This document shows, one piece after another, positions 47,148-58,941 of a stretch of DNA of 64,000 nt; the first letter of the stretch is position 1; the number at the start of each line of letters is the position of its first letter. Under the pieces are notes generated by a model. The model was not told where the DNA came from. It was given only the letters and a program-made list of their open reading frames with translations, and did no database searches. Origin of the DNA: Ancylostoma caninum (Eukaryota; Nematoda; Chromadorea; Rhabditida; Ancylostomatidae); assembly GCA_037903475.1 (NCBI GenBank), contig JBAJFG010000567.1, forward strand, positions 581,001-645,000. Direction: 5' to 3'. The position numbers were made by a program, and so were the translations under genes.

Positions 47148-47866
47148 GTTGATTGGATATACAATGTCATGCCTTTTTAGAGGCGATGCGGCAATTGTAG
47201 CACCCACCAGATGAGGCGACCGCGTAGGTCCATCCTCCCGAGCTTCCGAGACGCGGCAGCCCTCATAGCACCCGTCCATCTCTTCCTGCAAGTGCACTCA
47301 GCGTCGCATCAGTGGAAGGCTGGTTTTCCTGCTGCGTATATTGTGCAGCCTGAAAGCTCGTAAACACCCCCTCACTCCTATGCGGCGAGACCGCCAGCGA
47401 AGGTGATGAAGTCACCATCCCCTGTATGCGGGAGAGCCAGCAGTGACGTAATTTCGGGTCCCGAAGCGAACGTGTCTGCGTCCATGGAAATCGGCCATTT
47501 CGCCACACAGTCTGCGCCTCAAGATTGCGGTGTCTATGAGTGCCGCCCCCTATCTCTAACCGCTCTAGCCCCCTTACGGCGCTTTGTTTGATAGATATTC
47601 TGAGTTTCAAAACCGTTTGAACCGGTTCGACAAGCCACGTTTAACATCAAGCAACTATAATTGTTATTCAAAACAAAATTTTTTTCTAATTCGAAATTTA
47701 GTAAATTCGAGAACACATTGGTCACAGGGATAATATCAGGTATCTACGAACAGCATTGTCTGTTTTGCATGTGTGACACAGACTGGTGTAGCGTGGCCAC
47801 CGCGCCTCGATCATTAGTGTCCTCTGCTCAGGGATGTCAGTATCTGGTCTCGGTATTATTAACATC
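47148..47866. other. Unassigned sequence
   Basis: The block 47263-47610 is relatively GC-rich and open on the minus strand for 115 codons, with no motif that I recognise. It may be a remnant exon or a retroelement fragment. Confidence 0.35.
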
Positions 47867-47874
47867 ATATGCAC

Positions 47875-49104
47875 CAGGGATGAGCGGATTGTCTATATCC
47901 GGTTGTCCGTTTTGCCGTTATCCGTAGGTTTTGGCCTATCCATTATCCGCACCGGTATCCGGGATTTCAGCGCCGGATAAGGCCAAAAATAGTAGCTCCA
48001 TTCAGAACGTTTTCAACAGATTATAGCCTCCATTCCAAGAAATATTACTCAATCTAGCCCATCTCAAGTCGTCAGTGGTTTACAATCTTGTAGCAAGGTA
48101 TGAGGGGGTAATACAGACCTGTACCTGCCCAAAGAGATGCTCTTGCTCATGTTTTCTGGGTCGTTCGACAAATGTCAGGCAATAACCTCGATACAACTAT
48201 TGACTTGTGAAATTATTAGCAAAGTTGGCTAATGTTTGGCCATCAACAATGTTGAAATTGTTGACTTTCGCAGTTCCCCGATGAGCTGTGCCTCTTCCTC
48301 ACAAGGTTTATTGGACTCCCTTCCCCACCCCAAAGCAAAATCTGGGGAGGACCACCCTTCGGATGCCTCAGCTTCCTACTGAAAAAACGGACACGAACCA
48401 TCTCAAGCAACTAGTATGCCAATCATATTAATAAATACCAAATGTCACTGGAAACCGTTGTTTCTAGGGAATACACTTGCCCAAACTTTTCCCAATGTCC
48501 ATTCTTTCCACAGTATCGAAAATAGCAGAATAATGAATCTTATGGTCACCTTGAACCTTGAACAGATCTTCTGGTGATACCTTCCACCAGTGCGCCTAGA
48601 AGGGTGTTGACGTTATCAAATTCGACTCCATAACGCTGAGACACATATGTCCAAAATTGACTCAGTTGGACCAATATCGGGCTAAGACTTTGTTTGATGT
48701 TCCCTCGCGCATACGCTAGTAAAATTCCCCTTCCTAGCTGCAACGTTGTTACCAAGTTCGAGCCCATGATTCAGTTTCACACGAATTTTTGTAAACGACT
48801 ACATTCCGATTCACCGTCGGAGAAGCCAAGGGAAGTGGATCGGTCTGAATGAGAATGAAAGGGCAGTGAGAAAAGGCAATGTGCTTTCGACTGTATACCA
48901 AAAGTGTGTTGGAAACATTGCTCTCCACTTCAAAATATTATTCCAAAACTCCTGTTTCGGAAATTCGACACTGATTTTGCAACATCATAGAATGTGGTGT
49001 CTCGTAGCATCTGGATCACTTATCCGTTATCCGGTCAATTTTGGCCTATCCGTTATCCGCACCGTTATCCGGGTCGTGGAAAATCACGTACCTGCTCATC
49101 CCTG
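47875..49104. mobile_element. 1230-bp hAT-type element, TTATCCG family
   Basis: The ends are CAGGGATGAGCGGATT and GTACCTGCTCATCCCTG, with exact 8-bp duplications ATATGCAC at 47867-47874 and 49105-49112. TATCCG words and a TTTTGGCC core occur at both ends. A protein-like block near the right end (IPKL, FRKFDTDFA) recurs in the inverted fragment at 49808-50085. Confidence 0.95.
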
Positions 49105-49112
49105 ATATGCAC

Positions 49113-49807
49113 CTCTAATTGTTGCTGACATCTAGTGGTGAAGACAGCTTTTTGGGCACAGCCTTGCAAGATGACATAGCCAGCTTTTGAACTGTAGTAG
49201 CAGTTTATCAAAGTTGATTCCACAAACGTTTAATGAAGAGAGTATCCCCAGACTTCGCCAATTCAAAATGAATGAGAACGAACTGGCGATGCAGGTAGAG
49301 ATAACGGTGATAGAAACAATATGTATCGATTGTCACGTTACATCGCCTTGGACCGCCTCCAGACGAAGCTCATCGCTTCTCATCGCCTGTTTTTCTCGAA
49401 GATGCGCCCGAAATGAACTAGCGGTGACAGTGATAGCGATGGTGGAAACGATAGCGAGCGATCGCCACGCTATACTGATTACTAATCCTTTCATGTCTGA
49501 CATCTCCTCATTCGCCTTATCCGTGTAGCGACCGCAGGCTGTCGTGGCGATTGCGACGATAAGTGGCGAACTACTCAGACAATAACTGCGTGCCATCGGA
49601 CACCGGTCACGCCGATAGCACGCTACATGGACACCGCTCGCTGATTTGAAGCAACAGAATGATAATTCTCCCATGACCACACCTGTTCCACCGTAGCCTT
49701 AGGCGTCAAATAATCTTAGCGAATGGTGTACTTGGTGCACAGTGCACACAATACACCTGGATTTACGGCGTAATCTTTGAAGTCAGCCGGACGTGAACCA
49801 CTAGGCC
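49113..49807. other. Unassigned sequence
   Basis: Overlapping frames of about 113 codons on both strands at 49187-49680 have no recognised motif. Confidence 0.35.
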
Positions 49808-50085
49808 AAAACTAACTGGATAACGGATAAGTGATCCAGATGATCCAAGACACCACATTCTATTTTATTGCAAAATCAGCGTCGGATTTCCGAAACGCGA
49901 GCTTGGGAATAATATTTCGAAGTGGAGAGTGATGATTCGACCACACTCTTGGTACATATTCAAAAGCAACATTTCCTTCTCTTTCAGTCCTTTCATTCTC
50001 ATTCAGACCGATCCACTTTCTTTGGCTTTTTTGAAGGTGGATAGAAATGTAGTCGTTTACAAAAATTCGCATAAACTGAATCATG
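49808..50085. repeat. Inverted partial copy of the hAT right end
   Basis: Its reverse complement matches 48770-49035, including GATCACTTATCCGTTATCC and the IPKLAFRKSDADFA frame, but it stops before the terminus. Confidence 0.85.
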
Positions 50086-50180
50086 GGTCATCATAATCTT
50101 TGTCTTCTTTTTTCGCTCCTGAGGTGCTCAGTGGGGTAGTCTCGAATACATGGAAAATCACCCTACATATGTTTCCAAGA

Positions 50181-50240
50181 CTAGCGCCCCTACGGGACGC
50201 TAGAAAGTGTGGATGTGGCAGCCACTTGAGTTTCATGTCG
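50181..50240 (-). mobile_element. Third copy of the CTAG-hairpin Helitron-like 3' end
   Basis: ACTAGCGCCCCTACGGGACG then CTAGAAAGTG matches 13581 and 45579 through CAGCCACTTGAG, after which the copies diverge. An A flanks the CTAG. Confidence 0.6.
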
Positions 50241-50494
50241 AAACTACTGGGTGCAAGAATAAGTTCGCGTACCTTTCCTGAAGCTGTGCTTTCTACCCCC
50301 TTTCCGCTCAGGAAAAAAAAAACATTCACTTGATACAAAATAGTATTTTTACACCTTCTTCTTAATGAATTTATCACGAAATAAAAGTGGCCAAAGGTGT
50401 TGAGAAATCTGCTCCTCATGCGTGCTAGGATGCAACGTCAGAAGGAACCATTCAGTAATGATTTCCCGGATTCAGCAACTTCGTCATTGATTAA

Positions 50495-51541
50495 CCAGTC
50501 TGGCCGTCCGGCTAACGCCGGACTTCCAGACTTCTATTGATGCTCGTTTTGCTTGCATACTGCACATTGAATGCAAACACAAAAGTGTAAATGGAATGAT
50601 AGAATCTGCAGCCTTCCACGCAGTTCTATCGCTCTCCTGAGAAACCCTTGATCCCTTAGGTGGTCGCTTTCCCCCATATGTACGAAGTTATGCTCTTCCA
50701 CATGAGCGAAGTTAGTGGTCGTGAAGAACTGAGTGTAACCAATTTAGTGCAAATGTTATCTTGAAATGATTTAGGGTCAACTGGTTGTTGTGGTAATTCA
50801 AGTGATAAGGGTCCACCGGTTTATATAAATGGAAAGGAAGGAGTGGTTCATTCAGACACAAACGGAATGGGAAGAGGACACGGATACGAAAGGAAACAAT
50901 GTACATCTAGGCGATTTAGGTTTGAAGGTCCGCCGAAACAGGGTAAGGTCCGCCGAAACGACCCCTCACGCAGAAATAGACCCACCTAGCCAATTCTTAT
51001 TACTTGTAGAAGCCGGCACACCCTTGTCGCACCGTTGGACCCGACTCCAGGCGTTTCCCCACTTTTGGATACCGGCGCACCGTTATCACACCGTTGGACC
51101 CGACTCCAGGCGTTTCCCCACTTTTGGACGCCAGCGCACCGTTATCACACCTTTAGACCCGACTCCAGGCGTTTCCCCACTTTCGGACGCCGGCGCACCG
51201 TTATCACACCGCTGGACCCGACTCCAGGCGTTCCCGCTTGAACTCTTCATGCCTGGTTTATCGCGCCCATTGACAAACCAGGCTCCAGCATCCCCACTTT
51301 AAACGTCAGCACCGCTTCACGCCGTTGGAGACCGACTCCAGGCGTTTCCCCACTTTCGGGACGCGGCGCACCGTTATAAGCGCATTGAGTACGGCTCCGG
51401 CAGGCCACTTCGGACGCCGCCGCCTGTTCCGGCGATCATCAGACCATCTGACGTTTTCTCGTTGGCCGCGCCCTGATTCATTCACGCCGCTGACCGCGCA
51501 CGTCAGCAAGGCCAGACAGCCAGCGTTATTATAAGTCATGA
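50495..51541 (-). mobile_element. Complete 1047-bp Helitron-like unit with 59-bp satellite
   Basis: The minus strand begins TCATGACTTATAATAACG at 51541 and ends with the GTCCGGC/GCCGGAC hairpin plus CTGG at 50495. It is flanked by A (50494) and T (51542) on the plus strand, as for an A|T insertion. The 59-bp units lie at 51005-51400. This copy defines both ends most clearly. Confidence 0.75.
51005..51400. repeat. 59-bp satellite, about 6 copies
   Basis: The units are like those at 19545-20748 and include ACACCGTTGGACCCGACTCC. A foreign insert with GCCTGGTTT...AAACCAGGC arms interrupts it at 51250-51284. Confidence 0.93.
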
Positions 51542-53058
51542 TCTGAAGCTTCTACCAGAAAGAATTTCTTTTACTGCTCGGGTGCAACAACTGTTCCACA
51601 GATATTAACGTTATTAGACAGTGCGCAGTGCTCCAATAAATATAAAAGCCCAGAATTTTTGAACAGATTACGAACTAATGTTAGGCGCACATCCGCTACT
51701 TTCCTTCAACACGCCGACGGAACTTTCTTCGACGTGCGCAGTAGATTGGTACAGTCTTCTGTACTCAGTTGCACATGTTATAACTTGAAGCGGACGCACC
51801 TAAATAGCATTCCGCAATAACAACATCGACCTGTACCCTATGCGAACTTCTCAAAACTCTTCGTTTTCTCAAGCCAATCAAGAAAGCATCAACCGGAAAT
51901 CAAAAACAACAGAAAAGCGAAAATCCCGCACATCTCGAAACCAAGTTCAAGAAGGATATTAGCTGTAGTACTACCGATCTCTGCGAGGAAGTCGTCCATG
52001 TTATACCAGCAAATCAATAAAAAGTTCTCTACTTTCCAAAACAGTGCACCAGCCCACCTCGAGTACATTAGCCTTAGCAACCTTATTGATGTGCACAAGT
52101 ATGTACAAAGCTCATTTCTTGAAAAGAGTAAACACTTGACTCAATTCCTGTAATGAGATCGATTACTTAGCCATGTTTCATATTCCATCCTAGGCTCGCC
52201 CTTCATTGCACCAATTCCGCAAATTTTACTTCTGTTGTTCAGCAACACCACCATCCAAATTCGAAATCCACAGTCTAACCATATCCTTCCTCCTGTCGGT
52301 GCAGTAGTTAAACACCGAAATCCGACTCCAGTAAATTGTTCACCCATTCCCTTTTTTAATCCAACATATGTTGTGAAAAACGCCTTAATCATCGAGGCAG
52401 TTCAACTTTTGTGAAAATCACAGTTGTTGCGTCTCCTGAGTAGACCTGATATTCTTGTTCTCTTCAAAGGCCAATATTTTATCACCTTACGTCATAAGTT
52501 TACCATTTGATCAATCCGAACCCTAATGTAAGTGCAGTCGCAATACAGAAAATAAGCAATACTATATAATTTTCCTCCTCAGAAGAAAATGTTCGCTCTA
52601 ACTCGCTTCAACTTGGTCACTATGTCTTTAAACTTCACCTAAAGCATCCAAATCATTTAGGCAAAGTCTTCAAACCCTAGGATCATCCCTCCTGCCAATA
52701 ATCAAAAATTCAATGGTGGTATGAGGAGTTCACCACAGTCAAGCCAAAATAAGTACTTCAAATGACAATGTCACTGGCCAGTTTGACATTCGACTACTAA
52801 TCAAGTTGCAAACGCCATCTAACCCCTCCGAGAGAATCTTTTCTAAGCAACTGGACGCGATGCATGAGAACATCTTAACCTCGCATTGGGAGTGAACCTC
52901 TGCACTGAGCGACGTATGTCTTTACTCACATTACCTTAAGAACCCCTCATAGCTGTCCCGTAACCAGTGGGATTATTGTCCTTGGATTATGGACTATTAT
53001 TAAATAAGTCCATAGACTTGTGTTACCATTTCTCTTCACTATTTCTCCTCGAAATCCC
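51542..53058. other. Unassigned AT-rich sequence
   Basis: An 83-codon minus-strand frame (52392-52141) has no recognised motif. No gene was supported. Confidence 0.4.
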
Positions 53059-56000
53059 CAAGGGTTGTAGGCTCTCTCGAAGCTCCCCAATTTCGAGGAT
53101 CCCATCCTCGAAATCCCTATGCGCCGCCAGTTCTCTTCAGGCTTTTCAATTTGGAGGATTCCCTCCTTGAAGTAGTCACAAGATGCGGGTTCCCTACGAC
53201 CTCCTCAACTCGGAGATCCCCTCTCCGAAATTCGCAAGCAACGCGGGTTCCATGCGACCTCCTCAACTCGGAAGTCCCCCTCCTTGAAATTCCCAAGCGA
53301 CGTGGGTTCCCTGCGACCTCTTCAACCCGGAGGATTCCCTCTGCGTAATCCCTATGCGCCGCGGGTTCCGTCCAGCCTTCCTAACTCAAAGATCCCCTCC
53401 TCGAAGTAGTTATGAGACGCGAGTTCCCTACGACCTCATCAACTTGGAGGATCCCATCTCCGAAATCCCTAAGCGACATGGGTTCCCTACGACCTCCTTA
53501 AATCGGTGGATCCCCTCCTCGAAACCCTCAAGAGACGCGGGTTCTCCCGAGCTCATAAACTCGGAGCATCCCCTCCTCGGAATCCCCGAAGGACGCGGGT
53601 TCCCTGCGACCTCCTCAATTCGGAGGATTCCCTCCTTGAAGGAGTTATGAGACGCGGGTTCCCTCCAGCCTTTTCAACGTGGAGGATCCCATCTCCGTAA
53701 TCCCTAAGCGACGCGGGTTCCCTACGACCTCCTCAAATCGGTGGATCCTCCCCCCTCGAAACCCTAAAGCGACGCGGGTTCCCTACGACCTCCTCAAATC
53801 GGTGGATCCCCTCCTCGAAACCCTCAAGAGACGCGGGTTCCCCCGAGCTCATAAACTCGGAGCATCCCCTCCCCGGAATCCCCAAAGGACGCGGGTTCCC
53901 TGCGACCTCCTCAATTCGGAGGATTCCCTCGTCGAACCCTCTAATCGACACTGGTTCCCTGCGACCTCCTCAAATTCGGAGGATCCCCTCGTTGAAGTAG
54001 TTATGAGACGCGGGTACCCTCCAGCCTTTTCAACGTGGAGGATCCCGTCTCCAAAATCCTAAGCGAGATGGATTCCTCGACCTCCTCAAATCGGAGGAAT
54101 CCCTCCGAGAAACCCTTAAGCGATGCGGGTTCCCTACGACCTCCCTCGACTGGAGGATCCCCTCCTTGAAGGAGTTATGAGACGCGGGTTCCCTACGGCC
54201 TCCTTTAATTCGGAGGTATCCCCCTCTTGAAGTAGCTATGAGACGCGGGTTCCCTACGACCCCCTCGACTCGGGGGATCCCATCTCCGAAATCCCTAAGC
54301 GACATGGGTTCCCTACGACCTCCTCAAATCGGAGAATCCCCTCCTCGAAACCCCTAAGCGACGCGGGTTCCCTACGACCTCCTCAAATCGGTGGATCCCC
54401 TCCTCGAAACCTCCAAGAAACGCGGGTTCCCCCGAGCTCATAAACTCGGAGCATCCCATCCTAGGAATCCCCGAAGGACGCGGGTTCCCTACGACCTCCT
54501 CGACTCGGAGGATCCCTCCTCGAACCCTCTAAGCGACACTGGTTCCCTGCGACCTCCTCAATTCGGAGGATCCCCTCCTTGAAGTAGTTATGAGACGCGG
54601 GTACCCTCCAGCCTTTTCAACGTGGAGGATCCCATCTCCGAAATCCCTAAGCGACATGGGTTCCCTACGACCTCCTCAAATCGGAGAATCCCCTCCTCGA
54701 AACCCCTAAGCGATGCGGGTTCCCTACGGCCTCCTTAATTCGGAGGATCCCCCTCTTGAAGTAGCTATGAGACGCGGGTTCCCTACGACCCCCTCGACTC
54801 GGAGGATCCCCTCCTCGAAACCTCCAAGAAACGCGGGTTCACCCGAGCTCATAAACTCGGAGCATCCCCTCCTCGGAATCCCCGAAGGACGCGGGTTCCC
54901 TGCGACCTCCTCAACTCGGAGGATCCTCTCCTCGAAACCCCTAAGCGACGCGGGTTCCCTACGACCTCATCAACTCGGAGGATCTCCTCCTCCCTCCAGC
55001 CTTTTCAACGTGGAGGATCCCATCTCCGGACATGGGTTCCCTATCGGATCCCCGAAGGATTCCCTACGACCTCCTCGACTCGGAGGATCCCTCCTCGAAC
55101 CCTCTAAGCGACACTGGTTCCCTGCGACCTCCTCAATTCGGAGGATCCCCTCCTTGAAGTAGTTATGAGACGCGGGTACCCTCCAGCCTTTTCAACGTGG
55201 AGGATCCCATCTCCGAAATCCCTAAGCGACATGGGTTCCCTACGACCTCCTCAAATCGGAGAATCCCCTCCTCGAAACCCCTAAGCGATGCGGGTTCCCT
55301 ACGGCCTCCTTAATTCGGAGGATCCCCCTCTTGAAGTAGCTATGAGACGCGGGTTCCCTACGACCCCCTCGACTCGGAGGATCCCCTCCTCGAAACCTCC
55401 AAGAAACGCGGGTTCACCCGAGCTCATAAACTCGGAGCATCCCCTCCTCGGAATCCCCGAAGGACGCGGGTTCCCTGCGACCTCCTCAACTCGGAGGATC
55501 CTCTCCTCGAAACCCCTAAGCGACGCGGGTTCCCTACGACCTCCTCAACTCGGAGGATCCCCTCCTTGAAGTAGTTATGAGACGCGGGTTCCCTCCAGCC
55601 TTTTCAACGTGGAGGATCCCATCTCCGAAATCCCTAAGCGACATGGGTTCCCTACGACCTCCTCAAATCGGTGGATCCCGTCCTCGAAACCCCCAAGAGA
55701 CGCGGGTTCCCCCTTGACGCGGGTTCCCTGCGACCTCCTCAATTCGGAGGATCCCCTCCTTGAAGTAGTTATGAGACGCGGGTTCCCTCCAGCCTTTTCA
55801 ACGTGGAGGATCCCATCTCCGAAATCCCTAAGCGACATGGGTTCCCTACGACCTCCTCAACTCGGAGGATCCCCTCCTTGAAAGTTATGCGACGCGGGTT
55901 CCCTACGGCCTCCTTAATTCGGAGGATCCCCCTCTTGAAGTAGCTATGAGACGCGGGTTCCCTACGACCCCCTCGACTCGGGGGATCCCCTCCTCGAAAC

Positions 56001-56398
56001 CTCCAAGAAACGCGGGTTCACCCGAGCTCATAAACTCGGAGCATCCCCTCCTCGGAATCCCCGAAGGACGCGGGTTCCCTGCGACCTCCTCAACTCGGAG
56101 GATCCTCTCCTCGAAACCCCTAAGCGACGCGGGTTCCCTACGACCTCCTCAACTCGGAGGATCCCCTCCTTGAAGTAGTTATGAGACGCGGGTTCCCTCC
56201 AGCCTTTTCAACGTGGAGGATCCCATCTCCGAAATCCCTAAGCGACATGGGTTCCCTACGACCTCCTCAAATCGGTGGATCCCGTCCTCGAAACCCCCAA
56301 GAGACGCGGGTTCCCCCTTGACGCGGGTTCCCTGCGACCTCCTCAATTCGGAGGAGCCCCTCCTTGAAGGAGTTATTAGACGCGGGTTCCCTCCAGCC
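53059..56398. repeat. 59-61 bp satellite with higher-order repeats, about 56 copies
   Basis: The unit is about GACGCGGGTTCCCTACGACC, TCCTCAACTCGGAGGATCCC, CTCCTCGAAACCCCTAAGC. Variants carry GAAGTAGTTATGA or GAGCTCATAAACTCGGAGCA. Blocks of about ten units repeat as higher-order units (575 bp from 54713 to 55288; 604 bp from 55342 to 55946 and from 55575 to 56179). It is unrelated in sequence to the GTGGACCC satellites. Confidence 0.96.
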
Positions 56399-57216
56399 TT
56401 GGAGAATGAACAAACCTCTGAAAAGTTCAACGGATTGGATGTAGGGAAACTATTGCTTCACAGTACGCCCGTTGACTCATAGGACCGCGCTCTGCACTTT
56501 CCCACGAGTCCCGCCGCGAAAAGGTGCGGATTTTTGAATGGGCGAGTTCCGATTCGTTATATTATGATGATAGAAAGGATCCAACTCTCTCTCCTACACG
56601 GGCTATTGGCACGGCGTAAAGACCGGTTGGAGAGTCTTCCCTAGCTAGGCGAAATCCGCCGGGGCTTGCGAGACCGCAAGGATGAACTGAGAGCGGTACT
56701 GCTACGGTCAGTCGGAGTAAGGCCCTTATGGTGGTACACCGCTTGAGATGCACCGAAGTCCAATTCATTCCGTCGGCTCAGTCCTTCGTTGTGCTCGTCC
56801 AGCTGATCGCGAGCGATGTCGAAATCGCAACTAGAGTCCTTCGCCTCCGAACTCCAAAGCGTTAAGAACCCAGAGGTTAGTAAACTAGCGGCACGGCCTT
56901 ATATAGTGCGGCGCCCTGGGAATGCCCGGTTAGGGCACGGCGAGAGAGTGCAGCGGCGCGAGAGTCCGTCAGATAGTCGGAGGAGTTTCCCACGCTGCAA
57001 GGCACGCAGCTAGAGGTACCAGATCAGGGTACATGGGAACCTCAAGTTTGAACGTGGCCAGTAGGAAAGAGTACAGAAGGAGATTAAAGTATACACACAA
57101 AACACCGCACAGACGTCAAGGAAGGCTGCGAATGAGGAGGGTGACATGTAAAAAAGGACAAGAGATAGAACTTTTTACATTTACATCACACCTAACACTG
57201 ACAATTTCCATTGCAA
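56399..57216. other. GC-rich unassigned sequence
   Basis: The 65-codon frame at 56816-57013 begins MSKSQLESFASELQSVKNPE and lies beside TTATATAGTGCGGCGCCCTG. It has the look of a retroelement leader with a short N-terminal frame, but I cannot identify it. Confidence 0.3.
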
Positions 57217-58839
57217 CTACTCAGACACTCGAACCGTGCGAGCGTTTTGCAATGACCGTCCAAGCGCTCCTCGCCAGCGCGGGTGGTACGGTCTCAGACA
57301 TGTTCCCGTGCGAGCGCTCAGCAATGACCGTCCGAGCGCTCCTCGTTAGCGCTTGTGGTACGGTCATTGAAGAGCGCTCGCACGGTCATTGCTGAGCGCT
57401 CACAAAATTATGGGGGAGCGCTCACACGGTTTTCCATGTTTCTCGAGTCACTGCTTTGGATCGGTCATGTACATAACGAGAACTATTTGCGAATCGTGAA
57501 ACACTTTAAACCTCACGAGCACTCCACCATCCCCTGCCAGCGACCTCCGGTGATCGCACGGCCCGCACTCGGTGTACGCTCGGACGGTGTAAGTGTGAAT
57601 GTAATGCTTCTTATTCCGTTCTCTTTTTTCTATTGCTTCTTCCAATCCTTCATAAAACCCTTTCCCTTGAATGACACAGCCTTAGGACAAGGTAAAATGG
57701 ACGAGCGATTCTCAAAATGACACAGGCTCGATCAAGTCGCCGCCAGAAGTTCGATAACCTGAGATCTATCTCAGCCCATCATTACATCCGACAGTGTCCA
57801 GATAGGAAAACTTCACCTATGATGATGAGGGTAAATCGGATCCGGGACGCAGTCCCAGACTTAAAGATGGATTTAGGAAGACGCATTTTAATTTGAACAA
57901 AGCAGGTTTACATGTACATGCGCAAACGTGGCTCGAATTTGTCACTGAGAAAAGTCATTTCGAGAATAGTCGGCTGATACTTCCAGAGAAAAGTTCTCCC
58001 GAAATTGTTGTGAATTTGCCACGAAAGGCTTCAACTAACAAAATCGCTTCTGACCCCAAACCAAGATTTAGCGTAGTTGTCAGACAGGTTACCAATGTCA
58101 CTGTCACCGAGGAGGTGGCTGACGGTGTCCCGTTAGCCACAACCCTTTTTTGGCACGCAGACAGCCAGGAAGGCACATGCAGAGGGGTGTAATTCTTGAA
58201 CTGGAATTCTTGAAACCCTCCAAAGTTTTTTCCATGGAAGACTACTTGCTGTGCTGATTGCGGACATCTTTGCCAGCGCATTTCGTCGAGGACTGGGTGG
58301 CATTAACATCGTAGAAATGAATGAGAAAATGGCTGAGAAGTTGTTGAAAACGTAGGAACAAGGGTGTTATGTCCGATTAAAAAATAGATGTTGCGCAGAT
58401 GTCAGTTGGAGTTGGAATGAAGTTATGAGGAGAACCACATACAATACTTTCACTCCCAACTAGAGCCTTAAGGTGAGAAGTTAAGTAAGAAGTAATAAAA
58501 GAAGGCAAATTCAATAACATCAACAACAAAGCAAAAAACAGCGTTACAATTGCACAAAGGCGACTATGAATGGAAAACCCATCTTCGTAGCCGCTGTCGT
58601 CAATTGGACTCAAAGCAGGCCTGTCCGATAAGCCGCTGATCTCAGAAATGTGAATAAAAGAAATAGTACATTCCACTACTTCCGTATCATTTCAAGTAGT
58701 GGGGTGCAGCGCTCGCACGGTGAGAGGCTCCGCCCATAAATGAGAGGCTCCCTATCTTGCGCTCACACGGATTTAGGTGCAGCGCTCACACGGTCAGCCC
58801 TGAATTCGGAGCGCTCGCACGGTTCGAGTGTCTGAGTAG
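57217..58839. mobile_element. 1.6-kb TIR element with GCGAGCGCTC subterminal motifs
   Basis: The ends are CTACTCAGACACTCGAACCG and its complement, continuing through GTGCGAGCG. Within about 220 bp of the left end and 140 bp of the right end, GAGCGCTC/GTGCGAGCG motifs recur about ten times. No flanking duplication was identified. The interior frame at 57893-58192 is unrecognised. Confidence 0.75.
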
Positions 58840-58941
58840 GGGCGGGTCTGAAATTGCATATGATATTGACGGATGAGTTCATGATGGCCAACCATTGCCA
58901 GCCATCTTTCTTCCCGGTATAAACCCGAGCGTGGAGGACGT

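Noticed and set aside
53151..56482. Chains of 60-150 residue proteins across 53-56.5 kb
   Set aside because: They are frames within the 59-bp satellite and change phase between units.
56460..57010. Possible rRNA or SINE in a GC-rich block
   Set aside because: No conserved rRNA core sequences and no pol III boxes with a tail could be found.
57036..57056. Resemblance of CCTCAAGTTTGAACG to part of a spliced-leader sequence
   Set aside because: Only about nine bases match and there is no donor site or snRNA-like structure following.
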